This document shows, in pieces, positions 45,102-54,515 of a stretch of DNA of 64,000 nt (position 1 is the first letter of the stretch; each line of letters starts with the position of its first letter). The position numbers were made by a program, and so were the translations under genes. Source of the stretch: Pseudomonas sp. P8_229 (GTDB lineage Bacteria; Pseudomonadota; Gammaproteobacteria; Pseudomonadales; Pseudomonadaceae). The notes beneath the pieces were generated by a model. It did no database searches. It was given only the letters and a program-made list of their open reading frames with translations, and had not been told where the DNA came from. Where the stretch lies: NCBI RefSeq assembly GCF_034008635.1, contig NZ_CP125378.1, forward strand, positions 3,906,501 through 3,970,500, given 5' to 3'.

Positions 45102-46388
45102 ATGGCGGGTAAAGGACTGAATCCATATCAACGGTATTACTGGAGCGCTTCGAGCGCCTACGATCTTGCCGAAACTGCCTGCGTGAGCATTGGTTTCGTG
45201 CTGGACGGATCATTGAATATTGCGCAATTCAGACGAGCGGTGGACGCGGTGGTCAATCGTCACGAACAGTTGCGATCGCACTTCCACGAAACGGCAGAAG
45301 GCGTGCGACGTTTTCCCGGAGCACAGGTGCACGATGTGCTGAGCGTCGATAGCGAACCGTTCGAGTTGTCCCGGCTGGAGGACTGTATCGAGGATCTGTG
45401 CCGGCGGCCACTTGATCTGAAGGTGGACATACCGTTCAGGGGCTACCTGAAAAAGCTCGGGCCTGATCGTCATCTGTTTGCCTTGATCATTCACCACATC
45501 GTGGTCGACTCGTGGTCGCTGGAGGTGATCCTCGATGATCTGGCGACCGCCTACAACGGCGCGATATCCGCCGCACCGGAGCCATTGCTGGAGCCACTCA
45601 CCTTCGATCATGAAACGCTGGCCATGCCTTTGGCGCACGACGAGCGACAGCGTCAGGCGCTGTTCTGGCGAGAGTATCTCAAGGACGCGAAGATTCCCCT
45701 GATTCCGGATCTGCTCAGCGGCGACAGCGCGCAAGGCAAATCGACCTTCGATGTGATGACTCCCGGTGCAGCGGTTCACGGCGCGATCAACCGACTCTGC
45801 AATGCGCTGGATGTCACCCCCTTTGTGGTTTACACCGCAGCGGCGTCTATCGCCCTCGCGCATTTTTGCGCCTCGGACGATCTGTTGATCCAGACCAATG
45901 TGACGCCGCGCTGGACAGAAGGCACGCAAACCGTCGTCGCTTACCTGTCAGCGCGTATTCCCTTGCGGGTAAGGGTCGATTCGAAACTCTCGTTGCAGGC
46001 TCACATCCTCAATGTCGCTGATTCACTCTACGAAACCTTCGACAGCGTCGGTCTTTCGATCGGCGAAATCATCGACGAATCCGAAATCAGGCAAAGCCTG
46101 CCAATTCATATCGGTGCCGAAAGCCCGTTTGAAGGCTGGGATCTTGAAGGCGTCGCCGTCTCTCAGGTCCAACTTCCCGACTATCAGCCGTGGCCGCTGT
46201 TCATGTGGGTGCCTGTCACGGCTGACCATTGCTTTATCAAGCTGCAGTACCAGGCCGACAGAATTTCGCCTCAAAACATGCTGAAACTAAAACACCTGCT
46301 GAGCGAAACGTTAGATCGATTCTGTCTCCTGGAGGCCGAAGCAAGCGCTCGTGACACAGCGGCTTTAAACCACGAAGCCATTCAATGA
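45102..46388 (+). CDS. Stand-alone NRPS condensation domain
   Basis: 428-residue protein that is one condensation domain. The active motif is HHIVVDSWS (His131-His132), where the usual HHxxxDG glycine is Ser. The chloramphenicol-acetyltransferase-like fold is complete, and no A, T or TE is attached. The ATG at 45102 has AGGAG six bases before it; a GTG at 45099 is also possible. It may release the chain from the A-T protein by amide or ester formation with a free acceptor, or load T2. It overlaps the sbnB-like gene by ATGA. Confidence 0.88.
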   Translation: MAGKGLNPYQRYYWSASSAYDLAETACVSIGFVLDGSLNIAQFRRAVDAVVNRHEQLRSHFHETAEGVRRFPGAQVHDVLSVDSEPFELSRLEDCIEDLCRRPLDLKVDIPFRGYLKKLGPDRHLFALIIHHIVVDSWSLEVILDDLATAYNGAISAAPEPLLEPLTFDHETLAMPLAHDERQRQALFWREYLKDAKIPLIPDLLSGDSAQGKSTFDVMTPGAAVHGAINRLCNALDVTPFVVYTAAASIALAHFCASDDLLIQTNVTPRWTEGTQTVVAYLSARIPLRVRVDSKLSLQAHILNVADSLYETFDSVGLSIGEIIDESEIRQSLPIHIGAESPFEGWDLEGVAVSQVQLPDYQPWPLFMWVPVTADHCFIKLQYQADRISPQNMLKLKHLLSETLDRFCLLEAEASARDTAALNHEAIQ

Positions 46389-47446
46389 GACCTCCCATGA
46401 AAGACTCCCGACACCTGTCATCCCATGCATTGACCGTCGTTTCCGGTTCGCAGATCGCCAGCCTGATGCCTTCGTTACGCCAGGATATTCTGCGTCTGGT
46501 CGAAGCGACCTACCTGCAGCACGACGCTGGCCTGACCAACAACCCCGACAGCTATTTCCTGAGGTTCGAGGAGCGTCAATCGGATCGAATCATTGCCTTG
46601 CCTGCTGCGATTGCCAATGACACGCCCATTTCGGGCATCAAGTGGATTGCCAGTTATCCGAAGAACATCGAGCGAAATCTGCAGCGCGCCTCGGCTGTTC
46701 TGCTGCTCAACGATTACGAAACGGGTTACCCGGTGGCTTGCCTGGAAGCCTCGCAAATCAGTTCGGCCAGAACGGCGGCTTCTGCGGTGGTCGCCGCGAG
46801 GGCGCTGGCGGCGGATCCGAAGAAAGCGCTGAAAATCACATTCGTCGGCGCCGGGGTGATCTCCCGCGCGATCTTTGATTTTTTCATGGCCGATGGCTGG
46901 AAGTTCGATCAGGTCACCGTTTGCGATCTGGACGTAGCGTCGGCCACCGAGCTTCGTCACCACGTCGAGGCGGGGACGGGTCAGCAAGCGCTTTTCGTCG
47001 AGGACTGGAAGGCTGCGATCAGTGCTGCCGACATCGTTGTTTTCGCCACCAACGCCGGTACGCCTTACGTCTCGGGAGACGATGTCTTCGCCCCCGGCCA
47101 GATCATTCTGAATGTCTCGCTGCGCGATATCAGCCCGGACATCATCTGGCACGCGTTCAACATGTTCGATGATGTGGAGCATTGCATGAAGGCCAATACT
47201 TCGCCCCATCTGGCTGAGCAGAAGTATGGCGACCGGTCATTCGTGCATGGCACGCTCGCGCACATCCTCAACAACCCAAGCTTGATTGACCGTTCGCGCC
47301 CGCTGATTTTTTCACCGTTCGGCTTGGGTGTTCTCGACCTCGTGGTTGGGCAGTTGTTCGTCGACAAGTGTCTGCAGGCCGGATCCTATACCAACATCGC
47401 GGACTTCATTCCTGATACGCGACGGTGGGCCACGGCCCAAGGCTGA
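46385..47446 (+). CDS. SbnB-like dehydrogenase for 2,3-diaminopropionate
   Basis: 353 residues, ornithine cyclodeaminase / mu-crystallin fold. SGIKWIASYPKNIERNLQRA and the NAD-binding FVGAGVISRAIFDFF are typical of SbnB. SbnB oxidises and hydrolyses the SbnA product to L-2,3-diaminopropionate, 2-oxoglutarate and ammonia. Together with the SbnA-like gene this is a complete known route to that amino acid, and so the best evidence for a building block of the NRPS product. The ATG at 46385 is coupled to the C-domain gene by a four-base overlap; ATG at 46397 is the alternative. Confidence 0.9.
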   Translation: MRPPMKDSRHLSSHALTVVSGSQIASLMPSLRQDILRLVEATYLQHDAGLTNNPDSYFLRFEERQSDRIIALPAAIANDTPISGIKWIASYPKNIERNLQRASAVLLLNDYETGYPVACLEASQISSARTAASAVVAARALAADPKKALKITFVGAGVISRAIFDFFMADGWKFDQVTVCDLDVASATELRHHVEAGTGQQALFVEDWKAAISAADIVVFATNAGTPYVSGDDVFAPGQIILNVSLRDISPDIIWHAFNMFDDVEHCMKANTSPHLAEQKYGDRSFVHGTLAHILNNPSLIDRSRPLIFSPFGLGVLDLVVGQLFVDKCLQAGSYTNIADFIPDTRRWATAQG

Positions 47447-47506
47447 ACCAATCAAGGAGCTGAGACGCGAGCCTTCGCATGTTCCATTCCAGGGAGGAGT
47501 GACCCG

Positions 47507-49747
47507 ATGCAAAACAAAAAATGCATGATCATCGGCTTCAACGATTTTTCGTTTGACGACTATTGTCAGATGCTCGATCAACTTGCACCTGAAGCGGCAG
47601 CGAAACGTGATCTACGTTTGGCGTTCGTCAACTATGAAGGTTCGCGGGTTCATGCATTGGGCGTGCTGAACAAGACACGTGAGGTGCAGGGGCTGACGAA
47701 CCTGAACCTGAACAATGCCGACTTTCTGTGGCCGGTCGTGATGGTGTTGGGCACTTATCTCGAAAAGCACGGCATCGCCTTTGACTACGTCAATCTTTTT
47801 CAAAACGAGAAGGCCGTTCTTGCACAAAAACTGGCGTCCGGCACGATCAACACCGTAGTCATCACTACGACCCTCTATGTGATGCCCCATCCGGTGCAGG
47901 AGATCGTGGACTTCGTGCGCTCCTGTGCGCCCGAGGTGCAGATCATCATCGGCGGGCCTTATATCAGCGGTTTGTTCAAGGCCCACGACCTGGAGATGCT
48001 CGGTGATTACCTGAGTGTTCTTGGCGGCGATATCTATATCAACAGCAATGAGGGCGAGGACACGCTTCGCCAGGTGCTGGAGGCGCTCAACCACAACAGG
48101 CCAGTTATCGGGTTGAGCCGCACGGCGGTGCTTGACGGCGATACGTGGGTGTTCGGTGCGGATGAACCCGAGTACAACGAGCTGAAGGAAAACTTCGTCA
48201 ATTACAGGTTGTTCGAACCGCGTGGCATAGGACGGTTTCTGTCTACGCGTACGGCTAAATCCTGCCCGTATTCCTGCGCATTCTGCGGGTTTCCCCAGCG
48301 AGCCGGTAAGTACCGTTACTTGTCCACCAGCGATGTCGAACGCGAACTGGACGCGGTGAAAGCGATAGGCACCGTGGATACGCTGACGTTCCTGGATGAC
48401 ACATTCAATGTGCCCAAGCAGCGCTTCCGGGAAATCATGCAGATGATGATCGACAACCAGTACAACTTTAAGTGGAACTCCTTCTACCGCTCTGATCAGG
48501 GCGATCCTGAAACCATTGAGCTGATGGCGCGTGCAGGGTGTGAAGGCGTTTTTCTGGGTATCGAGTCTGCCTCAGACAAGATGCTTGCGCTGATGCGCAA
48601 GACGTCACGCCGCAAGAACTATGAACAGGCCATCAGTGCATTCCGCTCGGTGGGCATTGCGACTCACGCTTCGTTCATCATTGGCTTTCCAGGGGAAACC
48701 ATCCACACGGTGCAAGAGAGCCTGGACTTCATCGAAACCTTTCGGCCGGACACCTTCCGCGCACAGGTCTGGTACTGCGATCCGCTGACGCCCATCTGGA
48801 ATGACCGCGAGAAATACGGCATTACCGGGTCGGGTTTCGACTGGGCACACGATACGATGAACAGCGAACTGGCCGCCTCCATCACCGAGCGATTCTTTCT
48901 CACCGCTCAAAACTCCACCTGGCTGCCGCAATTCGGCTTTGAGCAGTGGAGTCTGTTTTACCTGCATCGCCAAGGAATGGCGCAGGGCAATATCCTCGGG
49001 TATCTGGACGGCTTCAATGCGGGAGTCAAACATCAGCTGTTGCACGGCGATGAAGCTGAGTTGCCAGACGCGATCATTGACCGCTTCAGATTCAGTGCCA
49101 ACCTGCCGGCACAGAGCCCCGCGGTGCCGCAGCCCGGGTTATCGATGGAATCGGCGACTTGCTTCAAGGCAGCCGAAGTGCGCTTGCAGGCTGCTGCCGC
49201 GTGGCTGGACCCGCAGAATGTCGGGTCAATGCCGGTGCATACGGGGGAGCAGATGCGAACAGCGCTGAACTGGCCCGAGTGTTTGGCCAGTAGCAGCGAT
49301 CAGGGCGTTGCCTGGATCGTGGCCCTTTTGAAGCACGCTTGCGGCGTTCTGCAGGGCGATCGATTTCTTGTGCAATATGTCGTCGAAGAAGGCGCTCGAT
49401 TGATTGCGGTCGATGATATCGACCGCTGCAGCGAAGCCGCTTTGTATGATCGCGTCGCCACATTAGTTGCCAGGGCGCCAGTGCTCGATATCCACGACAA
49501 CTATGTGCTGTCGCGCAATTCACGGCTGGGTGCTTGCGGCATCGTATTGCGTCAGCCGGTGCTTCGCGTGTTCGCCAATAATGTCGTCGCCCCGTCATCC
49601 GACAGCGGGCTTTACATGCACCTGCTACTGCCGAGTACCGGACAGGGCCGGGTGCTGAGCAATTTTGTCCGATGGGCTCCGGAGCTTCACCTTGCGAATG
49701 CGCAAAGCGCGCTTGCCGAGCAGGCCGTTTTCGTCAGAGTGCAATAG
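47507..49747 (+). CDS. Cobalamin-type radical SAM enzyme, PhpK-like
   Basis: 746 residues. The N-terminal part (about 1-230) resembles a B12-binding domain. The radical SAM core has Cys253-x3-Cys257-x2-Cys260 (SCPYSCAFCGFPQ) for the 4Fe-4S cluster, and GIESAS and SFIIGFPGE later in the barrel. About 200 C-terminal residues beyond the barrel are not assigned. The N-terminus (IIGFNDFSFDDYCQ, later KRDLRLAFVN) recalls the PhpK family, whose founder methylates phosphorus in phosphinothricin. No phosphonate gene is nearby, so methylation of carbon, or another reaction, is more likely. GGGAGGAG precedes the ATG. Last gene of the cluster. Confidence 0.88.
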   Translation: MQNKKCMIIGFNDFSFDDYCQMLDQLAPEAAAKRDLRLAFVNYEGSRVHALGVLNKTREVQGLTNLNLNNADFLWPVVMVLGTYLEKHGIAFDYVNLFQNEKAVLAQKLASGTINTVVITTTLYVMPHPVQEIVDFVRSCAPEVQIIIGGPYISGLFKAHDLEMLGDYLSVLGGDIYINSNEGEDTLRQVLEALNHNRPVIGLSRTAVLDGDTWVFGADEPEYNELKENFVNYRLFEPRGIGRFLSTRTAKSCPYSCAFCGFPQRAGKYRYLSTSDVERELDAVKAIGTVDTLTFLDDTFNVPKQRFREIMQMMIDNQYNFKWNSFYRSDQGDPETIELMARAGCEGVFLGIESASDKMLALMRKTSRRKNYEQAISAFRSVGIATHASFIIGFPGETIHTVQESLDFIETFRPDTFRAQVWYCDPLTPIWNDREKYGITGSGFDWAHDTMNSELAASITERFFLTAQNSTWLPQFGFEQWSLFYLHRQGMAQGNILGYLDGFNAGVKHQLLHGDEAELPDAIIDRFRFSANLPAQSPAVPQPGLSMESATCFKAAEVRLQAAAAWLDPQNVGSMPVHTGEQMRTALNWPECLASSSDQGVAWIVALLKHACGVLQGDRFLVQYVVEEGARLIAVDDIDRCSEAALYDRVATLVARAPVLDIHDNYVLSRNSRLGACGIVLRQPVLRVFANNVVAPSSDSGLYMHLLLPSTGQGRVLSNFVRWAPELHLANAQSALAEQAVFVRVQ

Positions 49748-49753
49748 ACGAGG

Positions 49754-49788
49754 TCAGGGGGGAGAACGCCAAGGGCTCCTCCCCCTGA
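49754..49788. terminator. Hairpin between the cluster and the DUF2087-like gene
   Basis: Stem TCAGGGGG / CCCCCTGA with extra pairing inside and a loop of about 13 bases, seven bases after the radical SAM stop. No long T-run on either strand. It sits between converging genes, so it may end both transcripts. Confidence 0.5.
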
Positions 49789-49807
49789 TCCTTGAAGGCG
49801 CCGCAGG

Positions 49808-50239
49808 TCAGCCTTGTAGTGCCGCTCTCTTTCGCTCTTCGCGGGCGCGGGCGGTCGCCAGCAGCTGTTCGGCGATGCGCATTTCCAAACGCTCCTCAAC
49901 CAGTCGGATGAACAACGGATGGCCCGCAATGGCCGCGTCGAGCTCATAGCCGCGCCCGTCGGGCTCCCGCATCCAGTAGTGGCCGTCGATCAGTGTCCGC
50001 CGCAGCTCCACCACATCGCTTCGCAGCATGGGGGCGTACTGTGTTTTCCATTGATCCAGCCGCGCGGTCGCTTCACGTTCGTTATAGCGTTCGTCGGCTT
50101 TCAGCGCAGAGCTGAGGTACAAGAGCAAGACCGCCAGCTCCTGACGATTCAGCCGGCCCAGGGTCAAACCGTTCTTGTTGCTCAAGCGCGTCAGTGTCTC
50201 GACGAACTGCTCGAAATCTGTTGGAAGTTCCTTGTCCAA
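49808..50239 (-). CDS. DUF2087-like protein
   Basis: 143 residues, no signal peptide. The middle (LAVLLLYLSSALKADERYNE, then a segment with RSDVVELRRTLIDGHYWMRE and DGRGYEL) matches the pattern of DUF2087: a short helical domain often found in or beside regulators. A charged helix ends the protein. TTG at 50239 is chosen since AAGGAG lies seven bases before it; the longer frame to 50380 runs through a hairpin repeat and is unlikely. It converges on the NRPS cluster and is probably not part of it. Confidence 0.65.
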   Translation of the reverse strand: MDKELPTDFEQFVETLTRLSNKNGLTLGRLNRQELAVLLLYLSSALKADERYNEREATARLDQWKTQYAPMLRSDVVELRRTLIDGHYWMREPDGRGYELDAAIAGHPLFIRLVEERLEMRIAEQLLATARAREERKRAALQG

Positions 50240-50341
50240 TGTCTTGCTCCTTGGGTATGAATGGGGCCCACAGTTTAGCGCTGATGTCTGGTACGAGTGA
50301 GCCAGTATGGCGGCTGTCGTGCAATTTTGCGTGGGTGCCGC

Positions 50342-50403
50342 CGGCAAAAGAAAACCCCTTCTTCCTCGACTGATGCGCAATCGAAGAAGAAGGGGTTTGG
50401 TTA
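50342..50403. repeat. 62-bp hairpin repeat, right copy
   Basis: Stem CCCCTTCTTCCTCGA with loop CTGATGCGCAA and a complement with one mismatch, flanked by CGGCAAAAGA on the left and GGTTA on the right. Same orientation as 33191-33252. The two copies bracket the NRPS cluster and one gene on each side at most. Confidence 0.85.
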
Positions 50404-50428
50404 ACGCTTCGGCTACAACTCAAGTTTC

Positions 50429-50520
50429 CTGTGGAAGGGGGCTTGCTCGCGAAAGCGGTGAATCAGTCACTACCATCTTCGACTATCACAGCGCATTCGC
50501 GAGCAAGCCCGCTCCCACAG
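50429..50520. repeat. REPIN after dppF
   Basis: Inverted arms with GGGCTTGCTCGCGAA and its complement GCGAGCAAGCCCGCTCCC; the left arm has diverged (GTGGAAGGGGGCTTG). It ends 15 bases before the dppF stop. Confidence 0.85.
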
Positions 50521-50535
50521 TTTCGTCCACCGTTA

Positions 50536-51516
50536 TCAGGCGGCGCCGTCGAGGAACTGCTCGGCGTAGTGACACGCCACCTGCCGGCTGTCGAGCTGGC
50601 GCAACGCCGGCTCTTCGGTGCTGCAACGCTCGGTCGCATACGGGCAGCGCTTGTGGAAAGCACAGCCCGATGGCGGGTTCAGCGGGTTAGGCAGTTCGCC
50701 GACGATCTTGATTTTCGGTTTGTTCGGGTCCGGGTGAATGGTCGGAGTCGCCGACAGCAGCGCCTGGGTGTAAGGGTGCAACGGACGTTCGTAGATGTCG
50801 TTTTTCGGACCCAATTCCACCGGGCGACCGAGGTACATCACCATCACGTCATCCGCCACGTGTTGCACCACCGCGAGGTTGTGCGAGATGAACACGTAAG
50901 CGGTGTTGAACTCCTGCTGCAGATCCATGAACAGGTTCAGCACCTGCGCTTGAATCGATACGTCGAGCGCCGAGGTCGGTTCATCCGCCACCAGCACTTT
51001 CGGTTGCAACATCATCGCCCGGGCCAGGGCGATACGCTGACGCTGACCGCCGGAGAACATGTGCGGATAGCGCTGATAGTGCTCGGGACGCAAGCCGACC
51101 TGCTTCATCATCGCCTGGACTTTCTCGCGACGTTCAGCGGCACTCAGGCTGGTGTTGATCAGCAGCGGTTCGGCCAGTTGATCACCGATTTTCTGCCGTG
51201 GGTTCAACGACGCGTAAGGGCTCTGGAACACCATCTGTACGTCTTTGCGCAGTTGCTTGCGCTGTGCCTTGTCGGCGCCGGCGACTTCCTGACCGGCGAT
51301 TTTCAGCGAGCCGGACGACGGTTCTTCAATCAGGGTCAGGGCGCGGGCCAGGGTGGATTTGCCGCAGCCCGATTCGCCGACCACGGCGAGGGTCTTGCCG
51401 GCTTCCAGTTCGAACGACACGCCGTTGAGCGCGCGTACGATCGCATGACCCTTGAACAGGCCACGGGAGACTTCGTAGTGACGGGTCAGGTCGCGGGCGG
51501 TAAGTACGACGGCCAT
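50536..51516 (-). CDS. dppF: Dipeptide ABC importer, ATPase DppF
   Basis: 326-residue ATPase of the oligopeptide/dipeptide family. Walker A VGESGCGKST (about 48-57), signature FSGGQRQRIALARA, Walker B VLVADEPTSALD. The C-terminal oligo_HPY segment with cysteines (GCAFHKRCPYATERCSTEEP) may bind an iron-sulfur cluster, as in DppD and DppF. It pairs with DppD. The start overlaps the dppD stop by one base. Last gene of the operon. Confidence 0.95.
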   Translation of the reverse strand: MAVVLTARDLTRHYEVSRGLFKGHAIVRALNGVSFELEAGKTLAVVGESGCGKSTLARALTLIEEPSSGSLKIAGQEVAGADKAQRKQLRKDVQMVFQSPYASLNPRQKIGDQLAEPLLINTSLSAAERREKVQAMMKQVGLRPEHYQRYPHMFSGGQRQRIALARAMMLQPKVLVADEPTSALDVSIQAQVLNLFMDLQQEFNTAYVFISHNLAVVQHVADDVMVMYLGRPVELGPKNDIYERPLHPYTQALLSATPTIHPDPNKPKIKIVGELPNPLNPPSGCAFHKRCPYATERCSTEEPALRQLDSRQVACHYAEQFLDGAA

Positions 51517-52484
51517 TACGCCACCTCCTGGTTCAGCGGGAAGAAGCAGCGGGCGAGGCTGTGGCTTTTCGGATCAAGGCCTGGACGCTGCGCGCGGCAG
51601 CTGTCCTGCACGTACGGGCAACGCGGCGACAGCAGGCAACCCTGCGGACGGTCGTAACGGCCCGGGACGATGCCCGGCAGGGTCGACAGACGTGAGGCGC
51701 CGAGGCTGTGCTCGGGAATCGCCTTGAGCAGCGCTTCGCTGTACGGGTGCGCCGGGATGTCGAACAGTTGCGGCACCTGGCCGACTTCAACCGCTTGGCC
51801 GGCGTACATCACGCACACGCGCTGGGCAGTTTCAGCCACGACGGCGAGGTCGTGAGTGATCAGCACCAGGCCCATGTTCTGTTCCTTCTGCAACGCCAGC
51901 AGCAGATCCATGATCTGTGCCTGAATCGTTACGTCGAGTGCCGTGGTCGGTTCGTCGGCGATCAGCAGTTTCGGCTCGCCGGCAATCGCCATGGCGATCG
52001 CAACACGCTGGCTCATGCCGCCGGACAGTTGATGCGGGTAGGCGTCCATACGGCTGGCGGCGCCCGGGATTTCAACTTTTTCCAGCAGTTCGATCGCACG
52101 TTTGCGCGCTTGCTTGCCGGACATTTTCAGGTGCAGGCGCAGCACTTCCTCGATCTGGAAACCGACGGTGTAGCTCGGGTTCAGCGCGGTCATCGGGTCC
52201 TGGAAGACCATCGACAGGTCTTTGCCGACGATTTGCCGACGTTGACGATTGCTCAGCTTGAGCATGTCTTTACCGTCGAAACTGAGCGAGTCGGCGGTGA
52301 CGATGCCGGGATGTTCGATCAGGCCCATCAGCGCCATCATGGTCACGGACTTACCCGAACCCGACTCGCCAACGATGGCCAGCACTTCGCCTTTGTCGAC
52401 TTTCAGGTCGAGGCCATCGACCACCGGCGTAGCCGTCTTGTCGCCGAAGCGAACGTTGAGATTCTTGATTTCTAGCAGTGACAT
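51516..52484 (-). CDS. dppD: Dipeptide ABC importer, ATPase DppD
   Basis: 322-residue ATPase. Walker [11 protein letters not shown], signature [14 protein letters not shown] and Walker [13 protein letters not shown]. The C-terminal extension has the cysteine-containing [20 protein letters not shown]. The ATG at 52484 has GAGGAGATTCCC before it, so the longer frame is rejected. It lies ten bases after dppC and overlaps dppF. Confidence 0.95.
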   Translation of the reverse strand: MSLLEIKNLNVRFGDKTATPVVDGLDLKVDKGEVLAIVGESGSGKSVTMMALMGLIEHPGIVTADSLSFDGKDMLKLSNRQRRQIVGKDLSMVFQDPMTALNPSYTVGFQIEEVLRLHLKMSGKQARKRAIELLEKVEIPGAASRMDAYPHQLSGGMSQRVAIAMAIAGEPKLLIADEPTTALDVTIQAQIMDLLLALQKEQNMGLVLITHDLAVVAETAQRVCVMYAGQAVEVGQVPQLFDIPAHPYSEALLKAIPEHSLGASRLSTLPGIVPGRYDRPQGCLLSPRCPYVQDSCRAQRPGLDPKSHSLARCFFPLNQEVA

Positions 52485-52494
52485 GGGAATCTCC

Positions 52495-53421
52495 TCAGGC
52501 GGCGTTCTTGAGTTTCGGGTCCAGCGCATCGCGCAGACCGTCGCCCATCAAGTTGATTGCCAGCACGCTGAGCAAAATGGTCAAACCAGGCAGACTGACG
52601 ACCCACCAGGCGCGTTCGATGTAGTCGCGGGCCGAGGCCAGCATGGTGCCCCACTCAGGGGTTGGCGGTTGTACGCCAAGGCCGAGGAAGCCCAGCGCCG
52701 CAGCGTCGAGAATCGCCGAGGAGAAGCTCAGGGTGGCCTGCACGATCAGCGGTGCCATGCAGTTGGGCAGCACGGTGATGAACATCAGGCGTGGCAGACC
52801 GGCACCGGCTAGGCGCGCGGCGGTCACGTAGTCGCGGTTCAGTTCGCCCATCACGGCTGCGCGGGTCAGACGTACGTAGGACGGCAGCGAAACCACCGCA
52901 ATGGCGATTACGGTGTTGATCAGCCCAGGGCCGAGGATGGCGACGATCGCCACAGCCAGCAGCAGCGAAGGCAGCGCCAGCATGATATCCATCAGGCGCA
53001 TGATGGTCGGGCCGATCATTTTCGGGAAGAAACCGGCGAACAGACCCAGCAGAATCCCCGGAATCAGCGACATCACCACCGACGACAGACCGATCAGCAG
53101 CGACAGGCGCGAACCCTGAATCAGCCGTGACAGCAGGTCGCGACCCAGTTCATCGGTGCCGAGCAGGAATTGCATCTGCCCCCCTTCAAGCCACGCCGGT
53201 GGCGTCAGCAGGAAGTCACGGTATTGCTCGCTCGGGTTATGCGGCGCGACCCACGGTGCGAAGATCGCGCAGAAAATCACCAGCAGCATGAACAGCAGGC
53301 CGGCAACCGCACCTTTGTTTTTGGAGAAGGCTTGCCAGAATTCTTTGTACGGCGACGGGTACAGCAGGCTTTGATCCGCGCTTGGGGCGGAAGTGGCTAC
53401 TGAGGATGTTGGAGTGCTCAT
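52495..53421 (-). CDS. dppC: Dipeptide ABC importer, permease DppC
   Basis: 308-residue inner-membrane permease. A cytoplasmic N-terminus precedes about six membrane segments and the permease loop ([20 protein letters not shown]) that docks on the ATPases. It forms a heterodimer with DppB. The ATG at 53421 is preceded by GAGGTCC; the in-frame upstream ATG has no such site. Confidence 0.95.
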   Translation of the reverse strand: MSTPTSSVATSAPSADQSLLYPSPYKEFWQAFSKNKGAVAGLLFMLLVIFCAIFAPWVAPHNPSEQYRDFLLTPPAWLEGGQMQFLLGTDELGRDLLSRLIQGSRLSLLIGLSSVVMSLIPGILLGLFAGFFPKMIGPTIMRLMDIMLALPSLLLAVAIVAILGPGLINTVIAIAVVSLPSYVRLTRAAVMGELNRDYVTAARLAGAGLPRLMFITVLPNCMAPLIVQATLSFSSAILDAAALGFLGLGVQPPTPEWGTMLASARDYIERAWWVVSLPGLTILLSVLAINLMGDGLRDALDPKLKNAA

Positions 53422-53431
53422 GGTATGGACC

Positions 53432-54442
53432 TCAGCGCTGATGACGGATGCGTGGGTTGGCAAAGCCGTAGAGGATGTCCACTACGAAGTTGACCAGAAT
53501 CACCAGGCAGGCGATTAACAGGATGCCGTTTTGCACAACCGGGTAGTCCCGGGCGCCAATGGCTTCAATCAGCCATTTACCGATGCCGGGCCAGGAGAAG
53601 ATGGTTTCGGTCAGGACAGCACCGGCCAGCAGAGTGCCGACTTGCAGGCCGACCACGGTCAGTACCGGGATCAGCGCATTGCGCAGGCCGTGCACGAATA
53701 CCACGCGCGACGGCGACAGGCCTTTGGCCCGCGCGGTGCGGATGTAGTCTTCACGCAGTACTTCGAGCATCGACGAACGGGTCATCCGCGCGATCACTGC
53801 CAGCGGAATGGTGCCGAGCACGATGGCCGGCAGGATCAGGTGATGCAGCGCATCGAGGAACGCGCCCATGTCATCGGCCAGCAGCGTGTCGATCAGCATG
53901 AAGCCGGTGCGCGGCTCGATGTCGTAGAGCAGGTCGATCCGCCCGGAAACCGGGGTCCAGCCCAGGCTCACCGAGAAGAACATGATCAGGATCAGGCCCC
54001 ACCAGAAGATCGGCATCGAATACCCCGCCAGGGAGATGCCCATTACCCCATGGTCGAACAGGGATCCTCGCTTGAGGGCCGCAATCACCCCGGCCAGAAG
54101 ACCGAGGATGCCGGCGAACAGCAGGGCGGCCATGGACAGTTCCAGGGTCGCCGGGAAGAGGGAGGTGAACTCGGTCCATACGCTCTCACGCGTACGCAGG
54201 GATTCGCCGAGATCGCCGTGGGCCAGTTTGCCGATGTAGTCCAGGTACTGGGCATACAACGGCTTGTTCAGACCAAGGCGTTCCATTGCCTGAGCGTGCA
54301 TTTCGGGGTCGACCCGACGTTCGCCCATCATCACTTCCACGGGGTCGCCAGGGATCATGCGAATCAACGCGAAAGTCAGCAGGGTGATGCCGAAAAACGT
54401 GGGGATCAACAACCCCAGTCGGCGGGCAATAAAACTAAACAT
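53432..54442 (-). CDS. dppB: Dipeptide ABC importer, permease DppB
   Basis: 336-residue inner-membrane permease, opening MFSFIARRLGLLIPTFFGIT as usual for DppB, with six membrane segments and the loop RTARAKGLSPSRVVFVHGLR. It lies 73 bases after the fourth binding-protein gene and ten bases before dppC. Confidence 0.95.
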   Translation of the reverse strand: MFSFIARRLGLLIPTFFGITLLTFALIRMIPGDPVEVMMGERRVDPEMHAQAMERLGLNKPLYAQYLDYIGKLAHGDLGESLRTRESVWTEFTSLFPATLELSMAALLFAGILGLLAGVIAALKRGSLFDHGVMGISLAGYSMPIFWWGLILIMFFSVSLGWTPVSGRIDLLYDIEPRTGFMLIDTLLADDMGAFLDALHHLILPAIVLGTIPLAVIARMTRSSMLEVLREDYIRTARAKGLSPSRVVFVHGLRNALIPVLTVVGLQVGTLLAGAVLTETIFSWPGIGKWLIEAIGARDYPVVQNGILLIACLVILVNFVVDILYGFANPRIRHQR

Positions 54443-54515
54443 CTTGTGTGGTACCTCATCAGCCGGTTAGGCGTGCCCGGCGACCCTGGGGTCAGGGAGG
54501 CCGGGAGTTTCTTAT

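Noticed and set aside
50240..50380. N-terminal extension of the DUF2087-like protein to 50380
   Set aside because: The extension is translated from the 62-bp hairpin repeat, and AAGGAG precedes the TTG at 50239.
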